Origin: Desulfobulbaceae bacterium
Lineage (GTDB): Bacteria; Desulfobacterota; Desulfobulbia; Desulfobulbales; SURF-16
Reading direction: 5' to 3'
DNA length: 10,745 nucleotides
Assembly: GCA_024763115.1 (NCBI GenBank)
Contig: JANTGB010000051.1
Location: forward strand, 1 to 10,745
The notes under the pieces were generated by a model. The model searched no databases. It saw only the letters and a program-made list of their open reading frames with translations, and was not told where the DNA came from. Position numbers and translations under genes: made by a program. The first letter of the stretch is position 1, and each line of letters begins with the position of its first letter. Shown piece after piece: positions 7,801 through 10,745 of the stretch.

Positions 7801-8455
7801 TGACAAAAATTTCAACATCACTCGGCATATTTGACAGGTAAGGAAGGGCAAGATGCAGGTCGGTAATGTTGTGAATTTCTCCCTTTACCTGGTCGACAAG
7901 CTGAACTTTCCCACCTTTGATTTCAATATTATTTAAGGAAAAAAGCAGGCCATCCGTCTGTTTTTCCCCAGCTTCCTGTTTGCTGTCGGCGTTAACAAGC
8001 AGATCGGAAAAATTCCAGCTCAGATCTTTATACAGGGCAATGTTGACAGAAGGATTAATTAAGGAAATAGATGTTGTGACCAAGCCGAATTTAAAGACGG
8101 AGACAGCCTGGAGATTAATGCCGAGGGAGTCAAAAGCGACAAAATTATCTTTACTTTCTTTGTCCTGCACATGAAAGCCGTTTATCTCAAACTGCAGGGT
8201 ATAAGGATTAACCTTTACCTCGGCCACTGTGGTTTGCCGGTGCAGCAATCGGCTTAATTTAGTTTCAAGCTGACAGCGGATAATGGACGGCAGTATAAAA
8301 AAGCCGAAAACAGTATAAAAAAGCAATAACAAGGTAAAGATGAACAACAGTCGTTGCCGACGTGATAAAGTTTTCCACTGTTTTTTTAAGCTCATTTTCG
8401 CCATTTTTCCCTTATTTAAAAGGTATTCTTCAAAAAAATATTTTTCTTCAGCCAT
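4820..8455 (-). CDS. DUF748 / AsmA-like envelope protein with OmpA-like C terminus
   Basis: This 1,211-residue protein has one N-terminal membrane anchor (about 36-58) preceded by a basic stretch (SRRQR), so the rest should lie in the periplasm. The long beta-rich body with repeated forms such as KPVLWVDRLPDGSLNLSTI is typical of DUF748, related to AsmA/TamB-like proteins, which are thought to bridge the envelope and move lipids. A Ser/Pro-rich linker lies near residue 800 (NSSSSRK, APPAPEP). From about 1019 onward the sequence IFVEFVPGSVEP, ALKLEITGFFDPETDR and LGTARAKVVKDYLIKNG resembles the OmpA-like peptidoglycan-associated end common in DUF748 proteins. The start is uncertain: the ATG at 8455 has no Shine-Dalgarno site, whereas the ATG at 8404 (Met18, MAKMSLKK) is preceded by AAGGG four bases upstream and gives a more usual length before the anchor. 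The gene is transcribed alone, convergent with FKBP and divergent from the MscS pair. Its substrate is unknown. Confidence 0.88.
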   Translation of the reverse strand: MAEEKYFFEEYLLNKGKMAKMSLKKQWKTLSRRQRLLFIFTLLLLFYTVFGFFILPSIIRCQLETKLSRLLHRQTTVAEVKVNPYTLQFEINGFHVQDKESKDNFVAFDSLGINLQAVSVFKFGLVTTSISLINPSVNIALYKDLSWNFSDLLVNADSKQEAGEKQTDGLLFSLNNIEIKGGKVQLVDQVKGEIHNITDLHLALPYLSNMPSDVEIFVKPAFDAVINGTAIGMKGDTKPFHSSRQSEFTLNFRNIDLTRYQAYLPDDLGIIIESGLLDLNLSITFMEHEDGRPAVKIMGVVALREVDIRDRTKKPLISFPELRVEIDKAHIIRKEFHLADILFNKPVLWVDRLPDGSLNLSTIMAGAAEKEQPSSPDPKPLLLTLKEAKISGATINFSDRAGETPFKTILSPMDLDIKNYSSIKGRSADFILALTSESAEKISVKGAFSTLPMQAKGKLSLNNIKVDKYRPYYQGALAAKLKARRTDIRADFEFSENKMLLITDGSLDMEDISLAGERKQEEIIIPGLSVSGIDVDPTGRKLVISQCRSRDGVIPLFRRADGSLNVVDFLTQTEQEENLTRAQPDADQENNDKWLLQVKSIAFNNFSSIFIDQTPGQSARFVLDHFNFTAGDLSNERNNKGRVDLDLRLNKSMTAGIGGNAGLDPLSLSLDIAVKDLPFKAAQPYLNDMVNVIISSGSGGVTGTLSLAVQDDDVRLKLHGNVDTQNLSLLNLYGENILSWKKFDAKDLNITTSPLRIGVKTLAIDGLDSFISIDKDGRLNTANLIVAEEDNSSSSRKNITTSSAPPAPEPLIEIGRVKLTNSQLFFRDMQVSPPFNTSLHEIEGQVSGLSSGKDVAADINLTAKLDQYSPLIITGKIHPRQSFYTDFTVGLHDVDLTGMTPYTVKFIGYPLTKGKLNLDLHYQIKDKKLESSNKAFIDQITLGDFVKNDTATSLPVSPAIALLKNRAGEIELDIPVTGELDDPEFSVAGVIFTVIKNLLVKAATSPFALLGSLFPDNQDFIFVEFVPGSVEPVNKNSEELSALAGAMYDHPALKLEITGFFDPETDRSAMIDSSFNRQLKIRKFKDMSKQAQPIVQVDDVVINPEEYNKYLKKAYKAATFERPRNFLGLLKSLPPGEMKKLIYEHIVISDDDLQLLGTARAKVVKDYLIKNGPIEAERIFIVVSNKSAMPLYTAGRQSGVSCMMSVVLENP

Positions 8456-8480
8456 TTTTTTGAATTATTATAAATAATTT

Positions 8481-8509
8481 TTCTCAAATAATCCTTAATT
8501 TGGTATGAT
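8481..8509 (+). promoter_or_regulatory. Candidate extended -10 promoter for the MscS pair
   Basis: TATGAT at 8504-8509 is preceded by TGG, giving an extended -10 (TGGTATGAT). Seventeen bases upstream lies TTCTCA (8481-8486), a partial -35. Transcription would start near 8516 and produce a leader of about 235 bases containing the repeat at 8551. The AT-rich stretch 8456-8550 must also contain the promoter of the divergent DUF748 gene, but I cannot place it with confidence. Confidence 0.4.
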
Positions 8510-8550
8510 TTTTTTGTAATAATATCATCTAAGGAATTCCTTATTTTTGT

Positions 8551-8698
8551 GTAACTGCTCACAGGGCACCGCATATTTCCGCCATCAGCCCGGTTTACGT
8601 ATGACTAATACGCGGCACCGATCTGATGACGAAAATCCATCGGAGTCTCAATTTGTTCTCTTACCTCTGAACAGGAGCAAAGCGCCGTCGGACAGTTC
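8551..8698 (+). repeat. Dispersed repeat element in the MscS leader
   Basis: It begins GTAACTGCTCACAGGGCACC (8551-8570), the same end as both arms of the 4048-4177 element. Similarity to that element (read inward from 4177) continues through TTTCCGCCATCAGCC (8576-8590) to roughly 8615. From 8622 to 8649 it switches to the 28-base segment shared with 546-573. The right border is unclear: GGACAGTTCGG near 8690-8700 may be a decayed copy of the family end. An open frame running from 8547 into the channel gene across this element is judged to be accidental. Confidence 0.6.
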
Positions 8699-8738
8699 GG
8701 TGGTTGGGGTAGTTTTTCGTCCCTACCTGAATAATTAC

Positions 8739-8745
8739 AAAGGAG
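8739..8745 (+). promoter_or_regulatory. Ribosome binding site setting the first MscS start
   Basis: AAAGGAG lies five bases before the ATG at 8751. It is the best Shine-Dalgarno sequence in the window and decides against the longer frame that begins at 8547. Confidence 0.8.
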
Positions 8746-8750
8746 AAAAA

Positions 8751-9569
8751 ATGGAAATGGACAAAATTATGGAGACTGTAAATTTTTATCTTACGGCTTA
8801 TGCTTTTAAACTGCTTGCCGCAATTCTTGTTTTCCTGATAGGAAAGTGGATAGCGAGGAGGCTTGCCGATCTGTTTGTTAAATTACTGCAGAGAAACAAA
8901 ATTGAGCCGACAATTATTAAATTTTTTGAAAATGTGATTTACTATGTCCTCATTGTTCTTGTCCTGGTGGCGGCAGCCGCTCAACTCGGGATCAACACTA
9001 CATCTTTTCTGACTATTATCGGCGCTGCCGGTCTTGCCGTCGGTCTGGCCTTAAAAGATTCTTTATCCAACATCGCCGCCGGCATAATGATCGTGTTTTT
9101 ACGCCCATTTACCGTAGGCGATATTGTCACTGCCGCCGGCACAACCGGTAGAGTGGAAAGCGTCAATATCTTCTGCACTACCATAGATACCCTTGACAAT
9201 ATGCGGGTTACCATTCCCAACAGCAACATTACCACTGATTCCATAACTAATCTTTTTGTTAATCCTACCAGGCGGGTTGATCTCGTTTTCGGAATAGGCT
9301 ACGAGGATGATATTGCTAAAGCCAAGCAGATTTTAAATGATCTTATTGCGGCTGATTCCCGTATCTTAAAAGATCCCGCTCCTGCCGTCGCACTTATTGA
9401 ACTGGCGGACAGCAGTGTCAATTTCGTTGTCCGGCCCTGGGTAAATTCCGCTGATTACTGGCCTGTTTATTGTGATCTCACTGAAAAAGTAAAATTGACT
9501 TTTGACCGGGAAGGGATCTCTATTCCATTCCCACAGCGGGATGTGCATCTGTACCGGGAAGCCGCTTAA
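8751..9569 (+). CDS. mscS: Small-conductance mechanosensitive channel, MscS type
   Basis: This 272-residue inner-membrane protein is close in length and layout to Escherichia coli MscS (YggB), a heptameric channel that opens under membrane tension to release solutes in hypo-osmotic shock. Three membrane segments are visible at about 14-35, 61-80 and 85-115. The pore helix GAAGLAVGLALKDSLSN (91-107) keeps the leucines matching the hydrophobic gate L105/L109 of the E. coli protein (here L95 and L99). The E. coli Gln112-Gly113 kink is Lys-Asp here (102-103), a variation I believe is common in the family. RPFTVGDIV (118-126) starts the beta domain, VTIPNSNI (153-160) is the usual IPN motif, and the cytoplasmic cage ends with ISIPFPQRDVHL (256-267). 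It is the first gene of an apparent two-gene operon, six bases ahead of the next gene. Confidence 0.93.
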   Translation: MEMDKIMETVNFYLTAYAFKLLAAILVFLIGKWIARRLADLFVKLLQRNKIEPTIIKFFENVIYYVLIVLVLVAAAAQLGINTTSFLTIIGAAGLAVGLALKDSLSNIAAGIMIVFLRPFTVGDIVTAAGTTGRVESVNIFCTTIDTLDNMRVTIPNSNITTDSITNLFVNPTRRVDLVFGIGYEDDIAKAKQILNDLIAADSRILKDPAPAVALIELADSSVNFVVRPWVNSADYWPVYCDLTEKVKLTFDREGISIPFPQRDVHLYREAA

Positions 9570-9575
9570 TTTGAT

Positions 9576-10412
9576 GTGAACGATATGAATGAAGAATTAT
9601 TGATTCTGCAGAAATTTTATAATATTATTGTCGAATTTCTGGTGACATACAGCTTACAGATTATCGGCGCAATTATTATTCTTATAATCGGTTTCAAGCT
9701 CGCCGGCCGGCTTGGCAGGCTGGTATTCGGATTATGTGAGAAACATGAGCTGGATATCACTCTTTCCAGATTCCTCGGCAATGTTGTTAAGATTACTGTC
9801 CTGGCATTTGTTATTATAATTGCCATCGGCAAATTCGGAATATCCATTGCTCCTTTTATTGCTGCCGTCGGCGCCCTAGCTTTTGGCGGCAGTTTTGCTC
9901 TCCAGGGACCGCTGTCAAATTACGGGGCCGGGGTATCAATTATTCTGACCCGGCCTTTTATCGTGGGCAATACTATTACCGTTCAAGGGGTGAGTGGTGT
10001 GGTTGATGAAATTCGCCTGGCTATTACTATCCTCTCTACAGAGGACGAGGAACAGATCACCATTCCCAACAAACATATTCTTGGAGAAATAACTGTAAAC
10101 TCTTTTGCCAACAAGATTGTCGAGACTACTGTGGGTATTTCCTATGATGATGACCCGCATAAAGCCGTTATGGCGCTGCAGGAAACCCTGGCCGGGATTC
10201 CGGAAGTTGTCCGGGAGCCTGTGCCGCAGATCGGTCTTGATGAGTTCGGTGATTCCTCTCTTAATATAGGTCTTCGTTACTGGGTGGAAACCAAAAAATA
10301 TTTTCAATCAAAATACAAGGTTAATCTGGCCATTCATCAAAGCCTTAAAGAAGCGGGCATAACTATTCCCTTTCCTCGGCGTGATGTGCGGATGTTGGCT
10401 GACGGCGATTAA
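9576..10412 (+). CDS. Second MscS-type channel, divergent pore subfamily
   Basis: This 278-residue paralogue has membrane segments at about 25-46, 68-87 and 90-125, and the pore helix GALAFGGSFALQGPLSNYGAG (99-119, shown in part: GALAFGGSFALQG). Aligned with E. coli MscS, the gate leucines 105 and 109 are phenylalanines (F103 and F107) while the Gln-Gly kink is kept (Q110, G111). TRPFIVGNTITVQG (125-138), ITIPNKHI (161-168) and the closing ITIPFPRRDVRM (262-273) are standard family features. The reading begins at GTG 9576. An in-frame ATG at 9585 would remove three residues and may be the real start, since neither has a strong Shine-Dalgarno site. The 6-base gap after the first channel suggests translational coupling. 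The pair could form separate or mixed heptamers; the sequence alone does not say. Confidence 0.92.
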   Translation: MNDMNEELLILQKFYNIIVEFLVTYSLQIIGAIIILIIGFKLAGRLGRLVFGLCEKHELDITLSRFLGNVVKITVLAFVIIIAIGKFGISIAPFIAAVGALAFGGSFALQGPLSNYGAGVSIILTRPFIVGNTITVQGVSGVVDEIRLAITILSTEDEEQITIPNKHILGEITVNSFANKIVETTVGISYDDDPHKAVMALQETLAGIPEVVREPVPQIGLDEFGDSSLNIGLRYWVETKKYFQSKYKVNLAIHQSLKEAGITIPFPRRDVRMLADGD

Positions 10413-10440
10413 TTCTCCTATGGAAACCACACGATGTCTA

Positions 10441-10566
10441 CGGCAGGTTGGCTTAAACATTGCGCCGTATTTTGTCGGGTTTGAGGTTTAAATGCATTTC
10501 GCGTTTGTCGGCAAACCTCTAACCTGACAAAATTTGTAGAAATTTTTTATTCAACCCAACCTGCTG
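10441..10566. repeat. Large nested palindrome downstream of the MscS pair
   Basis: Two inverted repeats are nested. The outer arms are GCAGGTTGG (10443-10451) and CCAACCTGC (10556-10564). The inner arms, 20 bases each at 10470-10489 and 10513-10532, pair with one G-U and one mismatch. The loop contains AAATGCATTT, and a competing hairpin GTTTG-TCGG-CAAAC (10503-10516) overlaps the inner right arm. A T-run at 10543-10548 follows the inner stem. It may act as a terminator for the channel operon, but its size and nesting are more than a terminator needs. No coding potential is seen. Confidence 0.6.
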
Positions 10567-10582
10567 ATCCCCGCAGAAGGTC

Positions 10583-10648
10583 TTAACTCACCATTAAGCT
10601 CATGAAGAGCTGAAGTTAACATCTCGATTTTGCGTTTTTCTTTTTTTC
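10583..10648 (+). terminator. Possible intrinsic terminator
   Basis: An outer stem TTAACT (10583-10588) with AGTTAA (10614-10619) encloses an inner stem AGCTC (10597-10601) with GAGCT (10607-10611). It is followed by a T-rich stretch, including TTTT, TTTTT and TTTTTTT runs between 10628 and 10648. The stems are AT-rich and interrupted and the T-runs start several bases away, so this is only a moderate candidate. Confidence 0.3.
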
Positions 10649-10650
10649 AT

Positions 10651-10673
10651 GGTAACCGTTCACCAGGGCACCA
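10651..10673 (+). repeat. Dispersed repeat end, degenerate copy
   Basis: GGTAACCGTTCACCAGGGCACC closely follows the family end seen at 8551 and at 4177 (reverse strand), GTAACTGCTCACAGGGCACC, with two substitutions and one inserted C. The copy probably continues toward the window edge, but its other end is outside or not recognisable. No gene is seen in 10674-10745. Confidence 0.5.
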
Positions 10674-10745
10674 AATTTACGATAACCTTCAGTCCTGTAA
10701 GTGTTTACCAGTGCCTTAGATTCGTTCGTTTGGGACTTCGAAGCA

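Noticed and set aside
8530..8543. Palindrome TAAGGAATTCCTTA as an operator or terminator
   Set aside because: It is a perfect 14-base palindrome but has no loop and no second copy, so there is nothing to tie it to a regulator or to termination.
8547..8750. N-terminal extension of the first MscS protein by 68 residues
   Set aside because: The stretch overlaps a dispersed repeat, has no channel-like sequence and lacks a ribosome binding site, whereas AAAGGAG precedes the ATG at 8751.

Overview
The window looks like chromosomal DNA from an anaerobic Desulfobacterota-type (deltaproteobacterial) bacterium. That placement is an inference: it rests on moderate-to-low GC, an AF1514-family small protein, a stand-alone hydantoinase/oxoprolinase-family ATPase, a large DUF748/AsmA-like envelope protein with an OmpA-like end, and tandem MscS channels. 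No rRNA, tRNA, CRISPR array, transposase, integrase or phage gene is visible.

Layout, left to right: (1) 1-127 has no convincing gene but carries a copy of a dispersed repeat. (2) 128-388, minus strand, encodes a small AF1514-like protein. (3) 389-720 is intergenic and rich in repeats, including a long hairpin at 565-617. (4) 721-2373, plus strand, encodes a hydantoinase/oxoprolinase-family protein. (5) 2374-2601 is a spacer that stays open in the frame of the next gene apart from one TAG. (6) 2602-4044, plus strand, encodes an unrecognised helical protein. (7) 4045-4355 holds a 130-bp inverted-repeat element placed at the preceding stop codon, a candidate promoter and further repeat copies. 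(8) 4356-4811, plus strand, encodes a SlyD-like FKBP prolyl isomerase. It is convergent, with 8 bp between, with (9) the DUF748 protein on the minus strand (4820-8455). (10) 8456-8750 is a divergent intergenic region with a candidate promoter and another repeat element. (11) 8751-9569 and 9576-10412 encode two MscS-type mechanosensitive channels in an apparent two-gene operon. (12) 10413-10745 is non-coding, with a large nested palindrome, a possible terminator and one more repeat copy.

The genes do not form an obvious single pathway. FKBP, DUF748 and the MscS pair all fit protein folding or cell-envelope maintenance, but only the MscS pair is arranged like an operon. I do not see a defence system, biosynthetic cluster or other coherent new system. 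The least explained signals are non-coding: a mosaic family of short repeats ending in GTAACTRCTCA / TGAGYAGTTAC, present about ten times, always outside the accepted genes and in two cases apparently inside 5' leaders. The in-frame amber codon ahead of the 480-residue protein is the other point most worth checking.
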